Shown here: piece after piece, positions 1-5,882 of the stretch
Layout of the letters: every line of letters starts with the position of its first letter
Position numbering within the stretch: position 1 is the stretch's first letter
Source: a bacterium
GTDB taxonomy: Bacteria > Patescibacteriota > Minisyncoccia > Phycocordibacterales > PALSA-1337
Length of the DNA stretch: 7,424 nt
Direction: 5' to 3'
Assembly: GCA_030648705.1 (NCBI GenBank)
Contig: JAUSHF010000044.1
Location: 1 to 7,424 of the forward strand
The notes under the pieces: model-generated
Databases searched by the model: none
The model's input: only the letters and a program-made list of their open reading frames with translations
Told to the model about the DNA's origin: nothing
Made by a program: the position numbers and the translations under genes

Positions 1-3000
1 TTCCTATCCCTATATTTCCAAGTGCAGTAGTTATAACAGAAGAATCTCCGGCAAGATTGGCTCCAATTCGAAAATTTTCTTGTAAATTTGCTGGCGTAAC
101 TGCTCCATTATAGGCAGGATATACTTCGAATCTTGATAAAACAGAGCCATCGGTATCTCGAAATATAAGAGGCGTATGCCCGGTTATGGTTGTCGTACCG
201 ACTATGGATAATTTTGTATCAGGACTCGTCGTCCCGATGCCGACGTTGCCACCCGAATCCCAAATACCAGAGCCAGGAAAATATGCAGTAGTTCCCACAG
301 AAAGATTTGTTGTAGAAGCATTCACAAATGTCTGTTTAGCAATCCAAGAATTCTCATTAGCCATATTCAAATTTAAAGCAGAAGTACCTCCAAGAGAAAT
401 AGGAGAAGAACCAACAGTAATACTACCAGTACTAGTCAGACCAATAGTAGAATTAGTAAGATCAGTATTAGCGACAGAAGCACAAGTAGAAACAAGACTG
501 CCATCTAGTGAACGGATGAATTGATTTGTACAAGAAGTACCAGTGTAAATTCCTAATGTACCATTACTACCAGAAGTTAGAATGGCACCATTGGAAGAAA
601 GATTAGAAAGAACAGAAATATTTTGACTAGTATTAACATTAAAAGCATTACCAAAATATGCGAGACCAGTACCAGCAGTAGTAGTAGCACTACTATAGAC
701 AAGTCCATTTGAATTTACTGCTAGACCCCCTATCGATAATGAAGTAAGCCAAGTAGAACCAGAGTTTGTAATAGCTGTAGTAGAAGCATTAGCAAGAGTA
801 GTAGTACCAGTAACATTTAGATCACCACCCACCAAAGTATTACCAGAAGAATTCACATGAAAAGCAGTATTATGAGCTACTATATCATTACCGATGAAGT
901 TATGAGTATTTTCTATTTCAATATCAAAAACATCCTCTGAAGAAAGAGATTCTATATTTAGAATTGGATCCCAGATTGTCTTTTCATCCTTTACTATAGC
1001 TATACTTTGACCAACTTTAATATCCATAACCTTATTCCACGAACCATAAGTATTATTCACAGCCAAAGTATTTGACAATTCTAATAGGCTTGCTATACTA
1101 TCACTACAGTTTTTCAAGACCTGCCTTCGGGCAGGTTTTGCATTATGTACACTATATACTAATCCAATGACTGTTAGGGCAAATCTTTCTAAGGTTACAA
1201 ATTTGTTTGCTTCACGAACAAGCTCACCAGATAGTGATTTTCTACCAGAGACTACTGTGACGTTCTTTCCTCTTTTTTTCAATTCTTTAATAAGATATGC
1301 AAAATCGCCATCACCAGAAAATAGAACAACTTGATCTGCTTTTCCCATTGAGAAGATAGCATCCGTAGTTATCTCTACATCAAAGTTTGCCTTAGGTGTA
1401 AGCAAAGAAATATCCTCTTTTTCTAAACGATTTGCTTCACTGTCTAAACTTTTCTTAAAAGATTCACTGATATTTTCAATTAATTGTCTATTGGTTTTCT
1501 GCTGTAGAAGTGAAGATAGACTTACTCTGAAATACTGAATAGATTTTGTTATAACTAAATATCCAAATGATTTTAGCTTTTTGAAGAAACCAAGTATATT
1601 CGGATTTTCTAAATCTGAACCATAATAAAATCTTACATCTTTTATATTAAGAGAATGAAATACTTTAATTAATAATTCAAGATCTATTGAGAAATCTTTA
1701 TTGCGTAGCCAAGCTTTTATATTTGAATAATCAATTAATACTACAGTATTCGAAAAATTATTAATATTTTTATCTTTATTAGTTTTTACAAAGTAGGGAT
1801 GATTCCCTGTCGTCCTTATGCTCTTACCACTTTCAGTTGTAAGTTTGAATATAGGTTTATTACCCATATATGCTAACTGTTTTACCTTTGACCAGACGAG
1901 GGTTCCAGTCTTTTCATTAAGAGATTGTATTTCATCTCCCTCTTTTATATCTTTTATCTGAACTTCGTCATACTCATATTCTTCTTCACTATCATTAAAA
2001 TCTTCTACATTCTTCTTTCTATTTATTTTTCTTCGTCTACGAAGTTTCGTATCACCAGTGACACATTGACCGACTCTGAAAGTATTAGCAATAGTATTTA
2101 AAATACCAATACCGATGCCACCAGTAAAGAAACCATTTCCCGCTACAGTAAGGTTTGTACCTGGCGTAGTCGTCCCGATTCCGACATATCCCGCAAAAGT
2201 CGAAGTAGCCGTAGTACTCGTAGCATTAAAGTATGAAGCGAGGACACCATCTGTGGTAGTAGAGGTTCTGAGGAATCCATTACCTAGTGTCCAGTTTGAA
2301 CCACCTGAGGCACTGGCATTTAGTGTGTTACCACTCCATGAGAGCCCAGTACCTGCTGTGATTCTGGTGGAAGGAGTGTCGAAGAAAGAGTTCCAGTTTG
2401 TAGTAGACGCCGAAATAGGAATAGTAGCTCTAAGAGTTACTGATAAATCAGCTAAATCATCAGAGAAGTTATCCTGAGTGCGAATGTCTTGTCTTTTGCC
2501 TAAATTTGATGAGTTGTATAATTTTGAAACATCATTATTAAGTGAACTTATTTTTTGTTCAAGATTTATTATTTCATCAGAATAATCTCTCTGATTTGAT
2601 GATGTGTAATTATTTGTTACAAAAATCTTTTTTTCTTGATTTGGTGAGATTGAAGTTTTACTAAATATTTCTTTTGTATTATCGACAACGACTGAGCTAG
2701 TCTTAACTGTACTCGTGGCTACATTATTATTAGAATATTCATTTGTTACTTCGGCATCAATCACAAATTTGACCGGAAAAGTATTGTCCGTAAAAGTTCT
2801 GTAATCGCAAGTTATGAAACTCCAACATAGAAAATTATTAGTCTTATCTCCTAACCAGCTAACAGAATCATTTATGATATTTTTTGTTCCATCTAGAGCT
2901 GAAGCAGAAATCTGTGTACCGCCATTAAATATATTTCCTGTGGAATAAAATATCTCAGAAAAATCTGTTAAAGTAATTTCGTTCACTAGCGCAAGATAAT

Positions 3001-3358
3001 CAAAATTATTATTGGCAACTTCATTTGCAAAGAGAACATTCTCGCCAATATTTGCAAATAAGTTACTAAAAATTGATTTAGAATTTGAAGAAATATTAGG
3101 AATTTTTTCGAATGTATTTACACCCAAATCAGAAATGCTTCCACTATAATTATCGAGATAGTATGTTATGGAATCAAAATCATTTATGAGAGTTTCTGAG
3201 AGAATATTTAGAACGGTAATGGGATCAAGGTTTATTTGTGAGAAATCATAAGCCTTTATTTGGTTTATCGGTACAAAAAGTGTTAGTACAAAAAGTACTG
3301 TAAAAAAGCATTTTGAGTATATTCTAAAGTGGTTTTTTTTGAAAAATCTTAAGTGCAT
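1..3358 (-). CDS. Exported beta-strand-repeat (adhesin/tail-fibre-like) protein, partial, interrupted by an NYN-bearing intein
   Basis: The frame is open for 1119 codons from ATG at 3358 and runs off the window with no stop. An in-frame TAA 12 bases upstream fixes the start. Residues 1-36 form a signal peptide (basic start, hydrophobic core about 17-31, likely cleavage after IKA), so the product is probably exported. Residues 37-330 are Asn/Ser-rich and unrecognised, with a short predicted coiled coil near 260-285. From about 330 the protein is built of Ser/Thr/Gly beta-repeats with VGIGTT-P signatures at 392-399 and 1039-1046 and a third beginning at the window edge. Such repeats are typical of long surface or fibre proteins that often end in a peptidase S74 chaperone domain; that end is not visible. 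Residues 432-830 are an intein-like insertion, described separately. If it splices, Gln431 is joined to Thr831 and the repeat region becomes continuous. Family-level role (surface adhesion or fibre) is inference. Confidence 0.85.
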   Translation of the reverse strand, partial: MHLRFFKKNHFRIYSKCFFTVLFVLTLFVPINQIKAYDFSQINLDPITVLNILSETLINDFDSITYYLDNYSGSISDLGVNTFEKIPNISSNSKSIFSNLFANIGENVLFANEVANNNFDYLALVNEITLTDFSEIFYSTGNIFNGGTQISASALDGTKNIINDSVSWLGDKTNNFLCWSFITCDYRTFTDNTFPVKFVIDAEVTNEYSNNNVATSTVKTSSVVVDNTKEIFSKTSISPNQEKKIFVTNNYTSSNQRDYSDEIINLEQKISSLNNDVSKLYNSSNLGKRQDIRTQDNFSDDLADLSVTLRATIPISASTTNWNSFFDTPSTRITAGTGLSWSGNTLNASASGGSNWTLGNGFLRTSTTTDGVLASYFNATSTTATSTFAGYVGIGTTTPGTNLTVAGNGFFTGGIGIGILNTIANTFRVGQCVTGDTKLRRRRKINRKKNVEDFNDSEEEYEYDEVQIKDIKEGDEIQSLNEKTGTLVWSKVKQLAYMGNKPIFKLTTESGKSIRTTGNHPYFVKTNKDKNINNFSNTVVLIDYSNIKAWLRNKDFSIDLELLIKVFHSLNIKDVRFYYGSDLENPNILGFFKKLKSFGYLVITKSIQYFRVSLSSLLQQKTNRQLIENISESFKKSLDSEANRLEKEDISLLTPKANFDVEITTDAIFSMGKADQVVLFSGDGDFAYLIKELKKRGKNVTVVSGRKSLSGELVREANKFVTLERFALTVIGLVYSVHNAKPARRQVLKNCSDSIASLLELSNTLAVNNTYGSWNKVMDIKVGQSIAIVKDEKTIWDPILNIESLSSEDVFDIEIENTHNFIGNDIVAHNTAFHVNSSGNTLVGGDLNVTGTTTLANASTTAITNSGSTWLTSLSIGGLAVNSNGLVYSSATTTAGTGLAYFGNAFNVNTSQNISVLSNLSSNGAILTSGSNGTLGIYTGTSCTNQFIRSLDGSLVSTCASVANTDLTNSTIGLTSTGSITVGSSPISLGGTSALNLNMANENSWIAKQTFVNASTTNLSVGTTAYFPGSGIWDSGGNVGIGTTSPDTKLSIVGTTTITGHTPLIFRDTDGSVLSRFEVYPAYNGAVTPANLQENFRIGANLAGDSSVITTALGNIGIG
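228..244 (-). repeat. GIGTT repeat DNA motif, copy 2
   Basis: This is the second copy of the 17-base VGIGTT-coding motif, 16 of 17 bases identical to 2169-2185. It encodes VGIGTT at 1039-1044, followed by SP. A further, divergent copy (NIGIG) begins at the left window edge. Confidence 0.65.
1116..1139. repeat. UUCG-loop palindrome inside the intein linker
   Basis: ACCTGCC-TTCG-GGCAGGT gives a 7-bp perfect stem at 1119-1136. A G-T pair and two A-T pairs lengthen it to 10 bp. On the plus strand it ends in TTTT and so has the shape of an intrinsic terminator, but no plus-strand gene precedes it. On the coding (minus) strand it encodes KPARRQV (residues 741-747), a linker between the NYN and C-terminal Hint parts. 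The GC content is well above the surrounding sequence, suggesting a small inserted palindromic element. Confidence 0.6.
1181..1747 (-). other. LabA-like NYN domain (PIN-fold nuclease) inside the intein
   Basis: Residues about 538-726 match the NYN/LabA pattern. It opens with a beta strand ending in VVLIDYSNI (Asp543, Asn546). A helix and strand VRFYYGSD follow at 575-582. The central acidic segment FDVEITTDAIF carries Asp660 and Asp666. The signature strand VVLFSGDGDF carries Asp683 and Asp685. The end is KRGKNVTVVSG and SGELVREANKFVTL, like other LabA-type domains. All the acidic positions expected for metal binding are present, so nuclease activity (probably on RNA) is plausible. Family knowledge: NYN domains are PIN-like ribonucleases, often in RNA processing or toxin settings. 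That this one is active is inference. Confidence 0.87.
2169..2185 (-). repeat. GIGTT repeat DNA motif, copy 1
   Basis: The 17 bases encoding the VGIGTT turn before the intein differ at one position only (2180) from the copy at 228-244, although the flanking protein sequence differs. Codons here are rich in C or G at third positions (GTC, ATC, GGG, ACG), unlike the neighbouring repeats. Confidence 0.65.
3251..3358 (-). other. Signal peptide of the repeat protein
   Basis: Residues 1-36 have Arg/Lys in the first 16 positions, a hydrophobic core FFTVLFVLTLFVP at 18-30, and a probable signal peptidase I site after Ile34-Lys35-Ala36. No lipobox Cys follows the core, so this is more likely a Sec-exported protein than a lipoprotein. 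The core could instead remain as an N-terminal anchor. Confidence 0.75.
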
Positions 3359-3427
3359 TTTGCGATTTTAAACAGTCACAAACGAGACTTAATTAGTCCC
3401 TCTCATCATTCTTTTATGTGTGAGTAT

Positions 3428-3433
3428 ATTATA
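3428..3433 (-). promoter_or_regulatory. Candidate -10 element for the repeat-protein gene
   Basis: A perfect TATAAT lies on the minus strand, 70 bases before the ATG. No convincing -35 box is found at 16-18 bases (best is GAGTTT), so this is a weak call. The first codon has no Shine-Dalgarno sequence; the leader before ATG is A/T-rich. Confidence 0.4.
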
Positions 3434-3454
3434 TCGTCTTTAGCACCTAAAAAC

Positions 3455-3469
3455 TCCCAAAAATGGGGA
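3455..3469 (-). terminator. Weak possible terminator after the dsbA-like gene
   Basis: On the minus strand, TCCC and GGGA form a short 4-bp stem around a 7-base loop, followed by G and five T residues. The stem is too short to be persuasive, and the T-run overlaps the -35 position of the candidate promoter downstream. Read-through from dsbA into the repeat-protein gene is possible. Nothing else is seen in the 172-bp gap 3359-3530. Confidence 0.22.
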
Positions 3470-3530
3470 TAAGTAAAGCTTAAAATGTAAAAAAAGATAT
3501 AAGCAATATTTAATTTAACGTGTCAATTTT

Positions 3531-4187
3531 TTAGAGTAACTTTTCCGCTATCTGCTGTATGAATTCTTCTTCAGAATTAGAAGACTCCATGCGTTCACCG
3601 TTTAGATAAAAAGTAGGAGTCCATTCTAGACCAGCTCTGGATCCACTGGCCTTATCAGTGACTATCCTGTCTTTAAATTCCTGAAGTGTGGAATCTGTCT
3701 TTAATTTCTCCACATCTAAACCTAAAGCCTTTCCGTATTCAATAAATTTATTCTCGGCATCAGCTTCGGACAAAATTGACCACTCTTCCTGTTTTTCATA
3801 CAAAACATTTCCCATTTCCCAGAATTTATTTTGCTTTCCAGCTGCCTCTGCATAATATGAAGCGAGTGGCGCTAATTTATGCTGTGGTAATGGAAAATGT
3901 CTGAAAGCGAACTGGATTTTATCTCCATATTTTTCTAACACCTTCTGTAAAGGTGCATGATAAATCTTACATGCTGGACATTGGAAATCGCTGTACTCTA
4001 CGAGAGTAACTTTCGCCGTTTTTGTTCCTAAAGTGTGATCATTTTCTGTGATAAGGTCTTTAAGTTTTGGCTTTCCATTACCTTTGCCATTATCGGAAAT
4101 ACCTCCACCGAGTGTTACGAGTCCGAATAGAATCACTGCTATAGCCGTCACCACACCAACCCAAATTAAAATTTCTTTTTTAGTCAT
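3531..4187 (-). CDS. Membrane-anchored DsbA-like thiol:disulfide oxidoreductase (thioredoxin fold)
   Basis: The 218-aa protein starts MTKKE and has one hydrophobic segment at residues 6-26 that acts as an N-terminal membrane anchor or uncleaved signal. A Gly/Asn/Lys-rich linker (27-43) follows. The DsbA/thioredoxin_4 domain starts near 48. Its active site is DFQCPACKIYH, with the CxxC pair Cys70-Cys73. The helix and strand after it (KIQFAFRHFPLP) are typical of the family. A cis-proline loop appears as WTPTFYLNG (Pro191). The expected role is to introduce or shuffle disulfides in exported proteins outside the membrane. No partner such as DsbB or VKOR is in the window. It lies upstream of, and on the same strand as, the exported repeat protein, a plausible substrate. 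The start has no Shine-Dalgarno sequence, but a good extended -10 lies 53 bases upstream. Confidence 0.9.
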   Translation of the reverse strand: MTKKEILIWVGVVTAIAVILFGLVTLGGGISDNGKGNGKPKLKDLITENDHTLGTKTAKVTLVEYSDFQCPACKIYHAPLQKVLEKYGDKIQFAFRHFPLPQHKLAPLASYYAEAAGKQNKFWEMGNVLYEKQEEWSILSEADAENKFIEYGKALGLDVEKLKTDSTLQEFKDRIVTDKASGSRAGLEWTPTFYLNGERMESSNSEEEFIQQIAEKLL

Positions 4188-4239
4188 AATTTTTATTTTT
4201 AAATTTTTTTATTAAACTTTCTAGTAATTTACAAAGAAA

Positions 4240-4248
4240 ATTATAACA
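4240..4248 (-). promoter_or_regulatory. Extended -10 promoter element for the dsbA-like gene
   Basis: On the minus strand the sequence TGTTATAAT contains a perfect TATAAT preceded by TG and one base, the extended -10 form that can work without a good -35. It lies 53 bases before the ATG at 4187. The -35 region is only A/T-rich (ATTTAA). Confidence 0.55.
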
Positions 4249-4274
4249 CATTTTTTAATCTTTTAAATTTGTAG

Positions 4275-4295
4275 GTTTATTTAAACAGGTATAAA
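4275..4295 (+). promoter_or_regulatory. Candidate phoH promoter with a small inverted repeat
   Basis: TATAAA at 4290-4295 could be the -10 for the plus-strand PhoH gene, with transcription starting close to 4302. Just before it, GTTTA-TT-TAAAC at 4275-4286 is a 12-bp inverted repeat in the spacer that could serve as an operator. No good -35 is visible. Both ideas are tentative. Confidence 0.3.
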
Positions 4296-4305
4296 GTATA
4301 TACAG

Positions 4306-4325
4306 AAAATGTCGTGTGACATTTT
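4306..4325. promoter_or_regulatory. 8-bp inverted repeat in the dsbA-phoH divergent region
   Basis: AAAATGTC-GTGT-GACATTTT is a perfect 8-bp inverted repeat with a 4-base centre, 34 bases before the phoH start. If transcription starts near 4302 it forms a hairpin at the extreme 5' end of the phoH mRNA. Otherwise it could be an operator. There is no U-tract after it, so it is not an obvious terminator. Confidence 0.45.
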
Positions 4326-4359
4326 GTTCTCCACAGTTAAACAACAAACCAACTAAATA

Positions 4360-5742
4360 ATGTTAAACCCTCCCAAAACATTCGTATTAGACACAAACGT
4401 GATTCTTCACGATCCTGTCAACGTTTGGTCGGCTTTTGGAGATAACCGCCTAGTCATCCCTCTTCGAGCGATCGAAGAATTAGATCGACTAAAAAGCGTC
4501 GAATCGAGAATCTCATGGTCTGCGAGAGAAGCATCGAGACAGCTCGAGGCCCTGCTCGACGGATGTGATTTTTCGAAAGGGGTTAAGACTCCATCAGGCG
4601 GAAACATCCGTGTGGAAATTGAGAATAGAAATTTCGGAAACAATGGTTCCGTTCTGGCCAATACTGCTGACAATGTCATCATTTTCTTGGTCAAGAAACT
4701 TGCTGACGCAAACAAAGAACAGCAGGTTATCCTAGTTACCAAAGACATCAACATGCGCTTAAAGGCGCGATCAATGGGACTTAAAGCCGAGGATTTCGAG
4801 AGTGATAAAACAGCGGAAATCGATGAGTTACCTTCTGGATTCATGAGTGTCACAGTTAACGACAACGCTATCAGACTTATTCACCAGAAAGGTTTCGTGA
4901 ATGTGTCTGAAGCAGGATTCAGTGAATCACTGTTCAAACATCTTTACCCAAACATGTGTCTGGAACTGATTGGAGAAACAAATAAGACCACAGCGCTAGC
5001 AATCTTCAAAGATACTACGAAGACTTTGAGACTGGTTCCTAAACCACCAATGGCAGATCGGAAGGGAAAAATCTATCCTAAAAATTCTGAGCAGTCTTTT
5101 GCAATATCACTAGTTTCTGATCCAGCCATCGATCTCGTAGCACTTTGGGGCCCTGCTGGAACAGGAAAGACTTTAATGGCTTTGCTTGCGGGCTATAAAA
5201 TGCTCATGAGTAAAGAATTTCAGAAGATTATTGTATTTCGTCCCACTAAGGAAGTGGGAGATCCACTAGGTTTCCTTCCTGGAACTATTGATGAGAAGTT
5301 TTCCCCATGGACGAGACCGATTATCTCGAATATGAATCTGGTGATGAATGGTAAGGAAGAAAGAAAAGTGTCAGACAAAGCGAAAGGTCAACTACCGAAT
5401 CTACATTTATCAGTGGACGATCTTTTGAAGGACAAAAGACTGGAGATTTTGCCAGTTAATTACGTTCGTGGCGATACTCTAAATTACTCCTTTGTCATCT
5501 TTGATGAAGCACAAAACTTTTCTCTTCATGATGTGAAGACGGCCATCACCCGCGCTGGATCTGGAACAAAAATGGTCCTAACTGGAGACTTGGCTCAGGT
5601 AGATGGAAATTATTTAGACTCAAGGTCAAATGGATTAGCAAAAGCCATTTCCGTGTTCAATGGTCAGGAGATATTTGGTAATCTCAAACTGAAAATCGGC
5701 GTTCGCTCTAATTTGGCGAATATTGCCTCTGGGATTCTGTAA
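4360..5742 (+). CDS. phoH2: PIN-PhoH family protein (RNase domain plus RNA helicase-like ATPase)
   Basis: The 460-aa protein has two domains. The N-terminal PIN domain (about 6-150) starts FVLDTNVILHDP (Asp11) and continues with IEELDRLK (Glu40), a TADN segment (Asp104) and VTKDINMRLKA (Asp129), so the acidic nuclease residues are present. A linker region covers about 155-235. The C-terminal PhoH ATPase has Walker A GPAGTGKT at 264-271 (Lys270), the PhoH hallmark FRPTKEVG...GFLPG at 293-308, Walker B VIFDEAQN (Asp382-Glu383), a TGDLAQVD motif at 408-415 and a C-terminal VRSN arginine motif (Arg449). The length fits PIN-PhoH proteins such as mycobacterial PhoH2 and Bacillus YlaK, which couple RNA unwinding to cleavage; the Escherichia coli PhoH lacks the PIN part. 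The gene stands alone, with its own terminator at 5800-5832. The start is the first ATG of the frame and directly precedes the PIN domain; it has no Shine-Dalgarno sequence. Confidence 0.95.
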   Translation: MLNPPKTFVLDTNVILHDPVNVWSAFGDNRLVIPLRAIEELDRLKSVESRISWSAREASRQLEALLDGCDFSKGVKTPSGGNIRVEIENRNFGNNGSVLANTADNVIIFLVKKLADANKEQQVILVTKDINMRLKARSMGLKAEDFESDKTAEIDELPSGFMSVTVNDNAIRLIHQKGFVNVSEAGFSESLFKHLYPNMCLELIGETNKTTALAIFKDTTKTLRLVPKPPMADRKGKIYPKNSEQSFAISLVSDPAIDLVALWGPAGTGKTLMALLAGYKMLMSKEFQKIIVFRPTKEVGDPLGFLPGTIDEKFSPWTRPIISNMNLVMNGKEERKVSDKAKGQLPNLHLSVDDLLKDKRLEILPVNYVRGDTLNYSFVIFDEAQNFSLHDVKTAITRAGSGTKMVLTGDLAQVDGNYLDSRSNGLAKAISVFNGQEIFGNLKLKIGVRSNLANIASGIL

Positions 5743-5799
5743 TCGGGTGTGACCGAAAATCGAATGTAATCAAATTTGTTGTGTTCCATTGTGTTGCAA

Positions 5800-5832
5800 A
5801 AAATCGGACGTAGTGTGATTACGTCCGATTTT
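5800..5832 (+). terminator. Strong intrinsic terminator after phoH
   Basis: A perfect 13-bp stem (arms 5800-5812 and 5820-5832) encloses a 7-base loop. The right arm ends in TTTT and continues CTTTTCTT, giving a U-tract on the plus strand 57 bases after the phoH stop. The left side is flanked by A-runs, so it could also stop minus-strand transcription. It separates phoH from the flavoprotein gene. Confidence 0.88.
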
Positions 5833-5868
5833 CTTTTCTTAAAATTAATTTTAACTAATTAATTACCA

Positions 5869-5876
5869 TATATTAT
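5869..5876 (+). promoter_or_regulatory. Possible -10 just before the flavoprotein gene
   Basis: TATATTAT contains two overlapping -10-like hexamers. Their position predicts a transcription start at about 5881-5883, at or next to the ATG, which would make the mRNA nearly leaderless. The sequence between the phoH terminator and the ATG is almost pure A/T, so chance matches are likely. Confidence 0.27.
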
Positions 5877-5882
5877 GTTAAC

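Larger units (their letters stand above)
869..2065 (-). other. Intein-like element (399 aa) with split Hint fold around an NYN nuclease domain
   Basis: This in-frame element spans residues 432-830 of the repeat protein. All protein-splicing signatures are present in order. Block A is CVTGDT, with nucleophile Cys432. A strand DIKEGDEIQSLN lies at 470-481. Block B is TGNHPYFV, giving the TxxH motif Thr517-His520. A strand KVMDIKVGQSIAI lies at 776-788 and WDPILNIE at 796-803. Block F is VFDIEIENTHNFIGND at 810-825, with His819. Block G is VAHN, ending in His829-Asn830, followed by Thr831 as +1 nucleophile. No LAGLIDADG, HNH or GIY-YIG endonuclease motif is seen; an NYN domain fills the space between blocks B and F. 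The flanking sequences are both beta-repeat protein and rejoin plausibly. It could be classed as an intein or as a type-A bacterial intein-like (BIL) domain. Splicing competence is inferred from the intact residues. Confidence 0.9.

Noticed and set aside
186..524. Plus-strand open frame of 112 aa
   Set aside because: It is antisense to the Ser/Thr/Gly repeat coding sequence, whose codons give a stop-free complement. No family features.
1116..1139. Functional plus-strand terminator
   Set aside because: No plus-strand gene precedes it; it lies in coding sequence on the other strand, so terminator shape alone is not enough.
1139..1153. SVHNA at residues 736-740 as an intein C-terminus
   Set aside because: It lacks a preceding block F; the full block F and G come later, ending at His829-Asn830.
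1181..1747. The NYN domain as a stand-alone gene
   Set aside because: The frame is continuous with the Hint halves on both sides, and the domain sits exactly between blocks B and F.
2115..2477. Plus-strand open frame of 120 aa
   Set aside because: Same cause: shadow of the repeat-protein frame just upstream of the intein.
4407..4865. Minus-strand open frame of 152 aa
   Set aside because: Lies wholly inside the PIN domain coding region of PhoH, which has clear family motifs.
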